In this document: positions 6,685 to 12,644 of the stretch, piece by piece
Layout of the letters: each line of letters begins with the position of its first letter
Numbering within the stretch: the first letter of the stretch is position 1
Source of the DNA: Pseudomonadota bacterium
GTDB taxonomy: Bacteria; Pseudomonadota; Gammaproteobacteria; Acidithiobacillales; Acidithiobacillaceae
Direction of reading: 5' to 3'
NCBI GenBank assembly: GCA_021827445.1
Contig: JAKAVW010000050.1
Span: 1 to 12,644 of the forward strand
Length of the DNA: 12,644 bases
Notes under the pieces: generated by a model
Seen by the model: only the letters and a program-made list of their open reading frames with translations
What the model was told of the DNA's origin: nothing
Databases searched by the model: none
Position numbers and translations under genes: made by a program

Positions 6685-8589
6685 ATGGCTAAAGTAATAG
6701 GAATCGATTTGGGAACCACCAACTCCTGCGTCGCCGTGATGGAAGGCGATAAGGTCAAGGTAATTGAGAACAGCGAAGGTAAGCGCACCACGCCGTCGAT
6801 CGTCGCTATCACGGAAGAGGGTGAAGTGCTGGTCGGTGAAGCGGCCAAGCGTCAGGCCGTCACCAATCCGGAAAATACCGTTTATGAGGTCAAGCGTCTG
6901 ATCGGCCGCAAATTTGACGATGCCGAGGTGCAGAAGGACCTCAAGCATGTGCCCTACAAAGTCATCAAGGCCGACAACGGCGATGCCTGGGTGGAAGTGC
7001 GCGACAAGAAATATTCCGCGCAGCAGATTTCTGCCTTCATCCTGCAGAAGATGAAGAAGACGGCCGAAGATTATCTTGGCGAAAAGGTCAGCGAAGCGGT
7101 CATCACCGTGCCCGCCTACTTCAATGATGCGCAGCGTCAGGCGACCAAAGATGCTGGCCGTATCGCCGGTCTGGAGGTCAAACGCATTATCAATGAGCCG
7201 ACCGCGGCGGCGCTGGCTTTTGGCGAGGACAAAAAGCCCGGTGACAGCAAAATTTCGGTGTATGACCTGGGTGGCGGCACCTTCGACATCTCCATCATCG
7301 AGATTGCCGAGATGGAGGGTGAGCATCAGTTTGAAGTGCTCTCCACCAATGGCGACACTTTTCTCGGTGGCGGCGATTTTGATAACCGGATCATCAATTA
7401 CCTGGCCGATTCCTTCAAGGCGGAATCGGGTATTGATCTGCGCGGCGATCGTCTGGCCATGCAGCGCCTGAAGGAAGCCGCCGAGAAGGCGAAAATCGAG
7501 CTGTCTTCCGCACAGCAGACCGACGTCAACCTGCCCTTTATCACGGCGGATCAGAGCGGGCCGAAGCATCTGAACATGAAGCTGACCCGCGCTAAGCTGG
7601 AATCGCTGGTGGAAGACATTATCGACCGTAGCATGGCGCCGTGCCGGGTGGCCATGAAGGACGCCAATCTGGCCACCAGCCAGATCACCGATGTGATTCT
7701 GGTGGGTGGTCAGAGCCGGATGCCCAAAGTGCAGGAGAAGGTCAAAGCCTTTTTCGGCCAGGATCCGCGTAAGGATGTGAATCCGGATGAGGCGGTGGCT
7801 ATCGGTGCAGCCATTCAGGGCGCAGTGTTGTCCGGTGACAAGAAGGACGTGTTGCTGATGGACGTGACGCCGTTGTCCCTGGGCATTGAGACCCTGGGCG
7901 GCGTGATGACCAAGCTGATCGAGAAGAACACCACCATCCCGACCCGCAAGTCGCAGATTTTCTCGACGGCGGAAGACAATCAGTCGGCGGTGACGGTGCA
8001 TGTGTTGCAGGGTGAGCGCGAGTTGGCGCGGGATAACAAGTCGCTGGCGCGTTTTGATCTGGCCGATATTGCCAACGCCCCACGCGGCATGCCCCAGATC
8101 GAGGTGACCTTCGATATCGACGCCAACGGTATTCTCCATGTGTCGGCCAAGGACAATCAGACCGGCAAGGAGCAGTCTATCAAAATCACCGCAGGTTCCG
8201 GTCTGTCCGAGGAAGAAATCAAGCGGATGATTCAGGAGGCTGAGGCCCATGCGGCGGATGACAAGAAGGCGCGTGCGTTGATTGAAGCACGCAACGAGGC
8301 CGACGCCAGCATGCACGGCGCGCGTAAGGCGGTGGAGGAACATGCCACGGCCCCTGAGCACGACAAAACCAAGGTGACAGGAGCCATCACGGCGGTGGAA
8401 GAAGCGGCCAAGGGAGAGGATGTGGAAGCCATCAAGGGTGCGGTAGCTACCCTGATGGCTGCCATGTCGGCTTTGTTGCAGAGTGCCGCCGCCAGTCAGG
8501 CGCAGGCAGAACCCGGTGCTGATGCACAGGGCCACGCCAAGCCGGACGATGTGGTGGATGCCGAGTTCGAAGAAGTCGACAAGAAGTAA
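6685..8589 (+). CDS. dnaK: Chaperone DnaK (Hsp70)
   Basis: An ATP-driven chaperone for nascent and misfolded proteins that works with DnaJ and GrpE. The product has 634 residues against 638 in E. coli, with very high similarity throughout. Nucleotide-binding domain (1 to about 385): IGIDLGTTNSCVAV at the start, AVITVPAYFNDAQRQATKDA, NEPTAAALAFG, phosphate loop DLGGGTFDISI and DVILVGGQSRMP. The interdomain linker is DVLLMDVTPLSLGIETLGG. The peptide-binding domain follows, then an Ala-rich helical lid and the conserved tail DVVDAEFEEVDKK, which in the family recruits co-chaperones. There is a strong ribosome binding site, AGGAGA, at 6672-6677. One oddity: the nearly universal LGGEDFD reads LGGGDFD, with Gly at residue 230 (codon 7372-7374). 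It lies between grpE and dnaJ, most likely in one heat-shock transcript. Confidence 0.98.
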   Translation: MAKVIGIDLGTTNSCVAVMEGDKVKVIENSEGKRTTPSIVAITEEGEVLVGEAAKRQAVTNPENTVYEVKRLIGRKFDDAEVQKDLKHVPYKVIKADNGDAWVEVRDKKYSAQQISAFILQKMKKTAEDYLGEKVSEAVITVPAYFNDAQRQATKDAGRIAGLEVKRIINEPTAAALAFGEDKKPGDSKISVYDLGGGTFDISIIEIAEMEGEHQFEVLSTNGDTFLGGGDFDNRIINYLADSFKAESGIDLRGDRLAMQRLKEAAEKAKIELSSAQQTDVNLPFITADQSGPKHLNMKLTRAKLESLVEDIIDRSMAPCRVAMKDANLATSQITDVILVGGQSRMPKVQEKVKAFFGQDPRKDVNPDEAVAIGAAIQGAVLSGDKKDVLLMDVTPLSLGIETLGGVMTKLIEKNTTIPTRKSQIFSTAEDNQSAVTVHVLQGERELARDNKSLARFDLADIANAPRGMPQIEVTFDIDANGILHVSAKDNQTGKEQSIKITAGSGLSEEEIKRMIQEAEAHAADDKKARALIEARNEADASMHGARKAVEEHATAPEHDKTKVTGAITAVEEAAKGEDVEAIKGAVATLMAAMSALLQSAAASQAQAEPGADAQGHAKPDDVVDAEFEEVDKK

Positions 8590-8605
8590 AATCACCACCG
8601 GTTGC

Positions 8606-8636
8606 GAGGGGGCAGGGTCTGTTACCCTGTCCCTTT
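8606..8636 (+). promoter_or_regulatory. Strong hairpin between dnaK and dnaJ
   Basis: Bases 8606-8618 pair with 8624-8636 in a 13-bp stem (10 Watson-Crick and three G-U pairs) with the 5-base loop CTGTT. Only three T follow, and these are themselves in the stem, so it is a poor classical terminator. It more likely attenuates partially or stabilises the 3' end of a processed dnaK mRNA. The dnaJ ribosome binding site at 8646-8650 stays outside it. Confidence 0.6.
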
Positions 8637-8645
8637 GCCTGCTTC

Positions 8646-8650
8646 AGGAA
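8646..8650 (+). promoter_or_regulatory. Ribosome binding site that sets the dnaJ start
   Basis: AGGAA sits 5 bases before ATG 8656. That start gives the canonical DnaJ N-terminus MATRDYYEIL. The in-frame ATG at 8602 would place the intergenic hairpin inside the coding region and adds residues foreign to the family. Confidence 0.6.
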
Positions 8651-8655
8651 AGAAG

Positions 8656-9792
8656 ATGGCTACACGGGATTACTACGAAATATTAGAAATTACCCGCAGC
8701 GCGGATGACGGCGAGATCAAGAAATCTTACCGGCGTCTGGCGATGCGCTATCACCCGGACCGCAATCCAGATGATGCCAGTGCTGAGGATCGCTTCAAGG
8801 AAATCAGCGAAGCCTATGAAGTGCTCTCCGATCCGCAGAAGCGGCAGGCTTACGACCGCTTTGGTCACGCCGGAGTAAATGGTGGAGGCGGTCGGCCGGG
8901 CGCTGGCTTTGGGGGCTTCAGCGGTGGTGGTGCTGGTTTCGGCGATGTCTTTAGTGATCTCTTCGAGCAGGCCTTTGGCGGTGGTTCGCGCGGCCAGGAT
9001 TCGGGACGGGGTGCTGATCTGCGCTATGAACTCGAATTGACGCTGGAAGAAGCCGCGCTCGGTAAGGAAGTCACCATTCAGATTCCCAGTTCGGCCGCCT
9101 GCGAAGTGTGTCATGGTAGCGGTGCCAAGCCGGGCAGTGCCGTTGAAGATTGTAAGACCTGCGGGGGACGCGGACAGGTGCGGATGGTGCAGGGCTTCTT
9201 CTCCGTTACGCGCCCCTGTCCACAGTGTAATGGCAGCGGCAAAACCATCAAGGATCCATGCACGAACTGTCATGGTCATGGCCGGGTGCGCAAAAATCGG
9301 GATTTGCAGGTGAAGGTGCCCGCCGGAGTGGATACGGGAGATCGTATTCGTCTGAGTGGTGAAGGCGAAGCGGGTGAACGAGGGGCAGCGTCGGGAGACC
9401 TGTATATCCAGGTGCGGGTCCTGCCGCATATGCTTTTTGAACGGGATGGTGATGATTTGCACTGTGCGGTACCCGTCAAATTTACGACCATGGCCATGGG
9501 TGGTGAGCTGGAAGTGCCCACGCTGACCGGTCGCGCTAAAGTGCAAATTGCTCCGGGCACGCAGTCGGGTGCGGTGTTCCACCTGCGTGGCAAGGGTATC
9601 AAGGGGGTGCGCAGCAAGCTCAATGGCGATCTGCATTGCCAGATCCAGGTGGAGGTGCCGGTGCACCTCTCCCCTCGGCAAAAAGAATTGCTGGAGGAGT
9701 TCGCCCAGGAAGGCGGCGATAACGCCCAGCATCCCCAGCAGGAAAGCTGGTGGAATAAGGCCAAAGACTTCTTTGACCGGATGGGTCTTTAA
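8656..9792 (+). CDS. dnaJ: Chaperone DnaJ (type I Hsp40)
   Basis: Delivers substrates to DnaK and stimulates its ATPase; cytosolic. The product has 378 residues against 376 in E. coli. All type I parts are present: the J domain (about 1-70) with the invariant HPD at 33-35 and the DRFGHAG end; a Gly/Phe-rich region (about 74-113); four zinc-binding CxxCxGxG repeats at Cys 149/152, 166/169, 188/191 and 202/205, the last being CHGHG; then two beta-sandwich substrate-binding domains and a C-terminal dimerisation part ending in KAKDFFDRMGL. It follows dnaK by 66 bp, a gap filled by a stable hairpin. Its stop codon overlaps the dapB start (TAATG). Confidence 0.98.
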   Translation: MATRDYYEILEITRSADDGEIKKSYRRLAMRYHPDRNPDDASAEDRFKEISEAYEVLSDPQKRQAYDRFGHAGVNGGGGRPGAGFGGFSGGGAGFGDVFSDLFEQAFGGGSRGQDSGRGADLRYELELTLEEAALGKEVTIQIPSSAACEVCHGSGAKPGSAVEDCKTCGGRGQVRMVQGFFSVTRPCPQCNGSGKTIKDPCTNCHGHGRVRKNRDLQVKVPAGVDTGDRIRLSGEGEAGERGAASGDLYIQVRVLPHMLFERDGDDLHCAVPVKFTTMAMGGELEVPTLTGRAKVQIAPGTQSGAVFHLRGKGIKGVRSKLNGDLHCQIQVEVPVHLSPRQKELLEEFAQEGGDNAQHPQQESWWNKAKDFFDRMGL

Positions 9793-10622
9793 TGGCGGAA
9801 GCGTGGCGCGTTGGCGTTACGGCGGTGGCGGGCCGTATGGGGCGGGCTTTGGTGCAGGCCATTGTCGCTCATCCTGAGCTGCAATTGGTGGCAGCCGTAG
9901 GGCGCAGTGGGGCTGCTTATCTGGGGGAGGATGCCGGTCGTCTGGCCGGCATCCAGGCCTTGGGTCTGCCGGTTACTGCGGAGCTCGCGGGCACCCTGGC
10001 GGATCTGGACGTGCTGATTGAATTTGGCCCGGTAGAGGCCGCTCTGGCGCATGTGGCGGCCTGTGTGGCGGCGGTGAAACCGGTCGTGGTGGGCACGACG
10101 GGGTTTTCCGTGACCCAGCGCGCGGAACTGGAAAACGCCAGCCGGCATATTCCGCTGGTGCTGGCACCGAATATGAGTGTCGGCGTCAACGTGTTGCTGG
10201 CCTTTTTGCCCGCCATCACCGCAGCCCTCGGCGAGGGCTATGATGTGGAGATTGTGGAAGCCCATCATCGTCACAAGGTCGATGCTCCATCGGGTACGGC
10301 GCTGGCGTTGGGGCGCGCGGTAGCGACGGGGCGCGGGCAATCCCTGGATGCGGTACAGTGTCTGGATCGCAATGGCATTGCCGGCCCCCGGGTGGCCGGT
10401 AGTATCGGTTTTGCGACGCTGCGCGGTGCGGACGTGGTCGGTGAACATACGGTATGGATGGCGGGGACCGGAGAGCGTCTGGAACTGACCCATCGTGCGG
10501 CCAACCGTCTCAATTTTGCGGAGGGCGCCTTGCGTGCCGCCAGTTGGCTGCGGGGCAGGGCACCGGGCCTGTATGATATGCAGGATGTTCTTGGCCTGAA
10601 GGATTCGTCTGCCCTACAATGA
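9792..10622 (+). CDS. dapB: 4-hydroxy-tetrahydrodipicolinate reductase (dihydrodipicolinate reductase)
   Basis: NAD(P)H-dependent step of the diaminopimelate/lysine pathway, supplying cell-wall diaminopimelate and lysine. The product has 276 residues against 273 in E. coli. Seen in order: the N-terminal nucleotide-binding GRMGRAL (14-20), VVGTTGF (99-105), APNMSVGVN (125-133), the catalytic signature EAHHRHKVDAPSGTA (156-170) with H158, H159 and K162, and GERLELTHRA near the end. Two positions are unusual: the first Gly of the GxxGxxG loop is Ala (AVAGRMG), and the usual DFT/DFS-P motif is EFGP (77-80). The ATG shares a base with the dnaJ stop, so translation is probably coupled. A dnaJ-dapB junction also occurs in Pseudomonas and Xanthomonas relatives as I recall them. 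The coupling may bring dapB partly under heat-shock transcription. Confidence 0.95.
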   Translation: MAEAWRVGVTAVAGRMGRALVQAIVAHPELQLVAAVGRSGAAYLGEDAGRLAGIQALGLPVTAELAGTLADLDVLIEFGPVEAALAHVAACVAAVKPVVVGTTGFSVTQRAELENASRHIPLVLAPNMSVGVNVLLAFLPAITAALGEGYDVEIVEAHHRHKVDAPSGTALALGRAVATGRGQSLDAVQCLDRNGIAGPRVAGSIGFATLRGADVVGEHTVWMAGTGERLELTHRAANRLNFAEGALRAASWLRGRAPGLYDMQDVLGLKDSSALQ

Positions 10623-10651
10623 ACGCCATCTGATATACGAGGAGCATCATC

Positions 10652-10966
10652 ATGCAATACGTCGTAGCTAACCGGGTTCCCGTCAAGGCGGAATATCGTG
10701 CAGAGTTTGAAGAGCGCTTCCGGCGCCGGGCGGGCGAGGTGGATAAACAGCCAGGCTTCGTGCGTATGGAAATCCTGCGTCCGGTAAACGATGATGGTCT
10801 GTATGTGGTGCAAACGCACTGGACTGATCAGGCGGCCTTTGAGGCGTGGATGAAAAGTGCCGACTTTAAGACCGCGCATACCAATCCATTGCCCAAAGAC
10901 GCTTTTGGTGAGGGCGGTGGTATAGAGCGTCACGAGGTGATTATCAGTTCTGAAGGGTCGCGCTGA
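10652..10966 (+). CDS. IsdG/HmoA-like heme-degrading monooxygenase (ABM fold)
   Basis: A small protein of 104 residues in the antibiotic biosynthesis monooxygenase/IsdG superfamily of dimeric alpha-beta barrels. The residues that act in Staphylococcus IsdG heme oxygenase (Asn7, Trp67, His77) have exact counterparts here: N7 in VVANRVPV, W66 in AAFEAWMKSADF and H76 in FKTAHT. The flanking text is also IsdG-like, which favours heme degradation, releasing iron, over a quinol monooxygenase role. No signal peptide or membrane segment is seen, so it should be cytosolic. There is a good ribosome binding site, AGGAG, at 10640-10644. It lies 29 bp after dapB and 14 bp before mrp, a carrier of iron-sulfur clusters, so an iron or heme link is possible but inferred. 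A generic ABM-domain function remains the alternative. Confidence 0.8.
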   Translation: MQYVVANRVPVKAEYRAEFEERFRRRAGEVDKQPGFVRMEILRPVNDDGLYVVQTHWTDQAAFEAWMKSADFKTAHTNPLPKDAFGEGGGIERHEVIISSEGSR

Positions 10967-10980
10967 GAACGGGGAAGGTC

Positions 10981-12057
10981 ATGACAGGATTGACGCGGGA
11001 ACAGGTCGAGCAGTCGTTGCGCGCGGTGCAGGACCCTTATCTGGGGAAAGATCTGGCGGCTGCGGGTGTCCTCAAGAGCGTTGATGGCGCTGCCATCAAA
11101 CTGGAATTGCCTTACCCCAGTCTGGGGGTGGCCATCAGTTTGAGCGAGGAGGTGGCCCGGCAAATCCAGAATGATCATGGCATCAGCGCGCAGGTCACTG
11201 TCGGGCACCGTATCCTCTCACATCAGGTGCAGCGCGGCGTCAAGCTGATGGAGGGCATCAAAAACATCATTGCCGTTGCCTCCGGCAAGGGTGGGGTCGG
11301 CAAATCCACCACCGCCGTCAATCTGGCGCTGGCGCTGGCCAAAGAAGGCGCCAAAGTGGGCATGCTGGACGCCGACATCTACGGACCCAGTCAGCCGCGC
11401 ATGCTGGGCATTTCCGGCAAGCCAACCAGCAAAGACGGCAAGAAAATGGAGCCCATGGAAGGGCACGGCATCAAGGCGATGTCCATTGGTTTTCTCATCG
11501 ATGACGAAACGCCCATGGTCTGGCGCGGACCCATGGTCATGCAGGCGTTGGAGCAGTTGCTCTCCGACACCCGTTGGGGCGAGCTGGATTATCTGGTGGT
11601 GGATCTGCCGCCGGGTACTGGCGATACCCAGCTCACCCTGGCGCAGAAGGTGCCGGTCTCCGGTGCGGTGATCGTCACGACGCCGCAGGATATTGCTTTG
11701 CTGGATGCCCGTAAGGGTTTGAAGATGTTTGAGAAAGTGGGCGTTCCCATTCTCGGCGTGATTGAAAACATGAGTTTTTATATCTGCCCGAAGTGCGGTA
11801 ATGAGGACGATATTTTCGGACACGGCGGCGGTGCGGCCATGGCCGAGCAGGATGGGGTGGAATTTTTGGGCGCGATACCACTGGATCGCAGCATTCGCAA
11901 CGAAGCCGATAACGGCGCGCCGACGGTGGTGGCGCAGCCGGATTCCCGGCTCGCCAAAATCTACCTGGAACTGGCGCGGCATGTGGCCGGACGGGTGGCG
12001 ATCCAGGCGGTCGATCACAGCCACAAGTTCCCCAACATCGTCGTCCAGAACCGCTGA
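10981..12057 (+). CDS. mrp: Mrp/ApbC iron-sulfur cluster carrier P-loop ATPase
   Basis: A cytosolic ATPase that binds a [4Fe-4S] cluster between two subunits and delivers it to target proteins. The product has 358 residues. An N-terminal MIP18/DUF59-like domain (about 1-82) with VQDPYLGKDL is followed by the deviant Walker A SGKGGVGKST (101-110), VGMLDADIYGPSQPRMLG (126-143), the MetG/Mrp family block VWRGPMVMQAL (180-190), switch/Walker B DLPPGTGDTQ (208-217), TTPQDIALLDARKG (233-246) and the cluster-binding CPKC (Cys 269 and 272). The ribosome binding site GGGGAAGG lies at 10971-10978. It is 14 bp after the heme oxygenase-like gene and 30 bp before dcd, with which it is often paired. Confidence 0.96.
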   Translation: MTGLTREQVEQSLRAVQDPYLGKDLAAAGVLKSVDGAAIKLELPYPSLGVAISLSEEVARQIQNDHGISAQVTVGHRILSHQVQRGVKLMEGIKNIIAVASGKGGVGKSTTAVNLALALAKEGAKVGMLDADIYGPSQPRMLGISGKPTSKDGKKMEPMEGHGIKAMSIGFLIDDETPMVWRGPMVMQALEQLLSDTRWGELDYLVVDLPPGTGDTQLTLAQKVPVSGAVIVTTPQDIALLDARKGLKMFEKVGVPILGVIENMSFYICPKCGNEDDIFGHGGGAAMAEQDGVEFLGAIPLDRSIRNEADNGAPTVVAQPDSRLAKIYLELARHVAGRVAIQAVDHSHKFPNIVVQNR

Positions 12058-12087
12058 TTCGCAGCCGCTTACAGGGAAGTCTCCGCC

Positions 12088-12644
12088 ATGAGCATCAAAT
12101 CCGATCGCTGGATCCGTCACATGGCGGAAGAACACGGGATGATCGAGCCCTTTTCACCGCGCCAGGTGCGGCACGTCGAGGGAAACCCCATTATCTCCTA
12201 CGGCTTGTCTTCCTATGGTTACGATATCCGTTGCGCCGGGGAGTTCAAAGTCTTCACCAATGTCCGTAGCGTGATTGTCGATCCGAAGAATTTCAGCGAA
12301 GATTCTTTTGTCGATTTTACCGGGGATACCTGCATTATCCCGCCGAATTCTTTCGCCCTGGCGCGCACGCTGGAATACTTCCGTATCCCGCGTAATGTGC
12401 TGACCATTTGTCTGGGTAAATCCACCTATGCCCGCTGCGGCATCATCGTCAATGTCACGCCTTTTGAGCCGGAGTGGGAAGGCTATGTGACCCTGGAATT
12501 CTCCAATACGACGCCCTTACCCGCGAAAATCTATGCGAATGAGGGCGTGGCGCAGGTGCTCTTTTTGGAGTCGGACGAGGTCTGCGAAGTGTCTTATGCC
12601 GACCGCGGCGGCAAGTATCAGGGCCAGAGTGGCGTAACCCTGCC
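12088..12644 (+). CDS. dcd: dCTP deaminase, 3' end cut by the window
   Basis: Deaminates dCTP to dUTP, the main source of dUMP for thymidylate synthesis in bacteria with this route. 185 full codons are visible. The family of about 188-193 residues ends soon after the GVTLP motif reached here, so only a few codons are missing. Seen motifs: SSYGYDIRCAGEF (41-53), PPNSFALARTLEYFRIP (85-101), GKSTYARCGIIVNVTPFEPEWEG (110-132) with the Ser and Arg of the active site, and VTLEFSN (134-140) with the catalytic Glu at 137. The C-terminal tail GGKYQGQSGVTL closes over the nucleotide in the family. The ribosome binding site AGGGA lies at 12073-12077. It is the last gene of the mrp-dcd pair; the bifunctional dCTP deaminase/dUTPase alternative is unlikely given the length and E. 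coli-like tail. Confidence 0.95.
   Translation, partial: MSIKSDRWIRHMAEEHGMIEPFSPRQVRHVEGNPIISYGLSSYGYDIRCAGEFKVFTNVRSVIVDPKNFSEDSFVDFTGDTCIIPPNSFALARTLEYFRIPRNVLTICLGKSTYARCGIIVNVTPFEPEWEGYVTLEFSNTTPLPAKIYANEGVAQVLFLESDEVCEVSYADRGGKYQGQSGVTL

Noticed and set aside
6670..8598. A 642-codon open frame on the minus strand covering all of dnaK
   Set aside because: It mirrors dnaK codon phase. Long antisense frames opposite Hsp70 genes are a known by-product of biased codon use, and its translation shows no domain or ribosome binding site.
8602..8655. An earlier dnaJ start at ATG 8602
   Set aside because: It would translate through the strong hairpin and precede the invariant DnaJ N-terminus; the ribosome binding site supports 8656.
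11218..12135. A 305-codon minus-strand frame opposite mrp and the start of dcd
   Set aside because: It lies over two certain genes and its sequence has no family resemblance.

Overview
This 12.6 kb window is an ordinary, densely packed chromosomal segment of a proteobacterium. It is GC-rich (roughly 58-60% by eye), and every gene has a recognisable housekeeping family. The order grpE-dnaK-dnaJ-dapB, a cysteine-free L33, an RpoH-type heat-shock promoter and the adjacent mrp-dcd pair point to the gamma/beta side of the Proteobacteria. An Acidithiobacillus-like organism is my best guess, but it rests on overall impression and not on a marker gene. I see no mobile element, tRNA, rRNA or CRISPR array.

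Layout. The left edge holds the 3' three quarters of fumC (fumarase C, +), then a type I-beta DAHP synthase (+, first step of the shikimate pathway). This runs tail-to-tail into metG (methionyl-tRNA synthetase, -), with the two ends overlapping by 8 bases. About 110 bp of divergent promoter DNA separates metG from rpmB-rpmG (ribosomal proteins L28 and L33, +). A 249-bp regulatory stretch follows, carrying a clear CIRCE operator (4872-4898) over a plausible sigma70 promoter. Then comes the heat-shock cluster hrcA, grpE, dnaK, dnaJ (+), with dapB coupled to dnaJ by a TAATG overlap. The right part is a small IsdG-like heme-degrading monooxygenase gene, mrp/apbC (Fe-S carrier P-loop ATPase) and dcd (dCTP deaminase), which lacks only its last few codons at the window edge.

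How it works together. HrcA should bind CIRCE and repress the promoter in front of its own gene. A second, near-consensus sigma32 (RpoH) promoter, CTTGAAA-N14-CCCCATAT, spans the junction just after the hrcA stop codon and directly precedes grpE. The cluster therefore appears to be under two heat-shock controls: repressor-based for hrcA (with read-through downstream) and sigma32-based for grpE-dnaK-dnaJ. A 13-bp hairpin between dnaK and dnaJ could set the excess of DnaK over DnaJ. The dapB, heme oxygenase, mrp and dcd genes lie downstream in the same direction with short gaps and no visible terminator, so they may receive heat-shock read-through.

I found no wholly new system. The points most worth a second look are the dual heat-shock control, the heme oxygenase-like gene with a complete Asn/Trp/His triad, and unusual residues at normally invariant positions of the DAHP synthase, DnaK and DapB.
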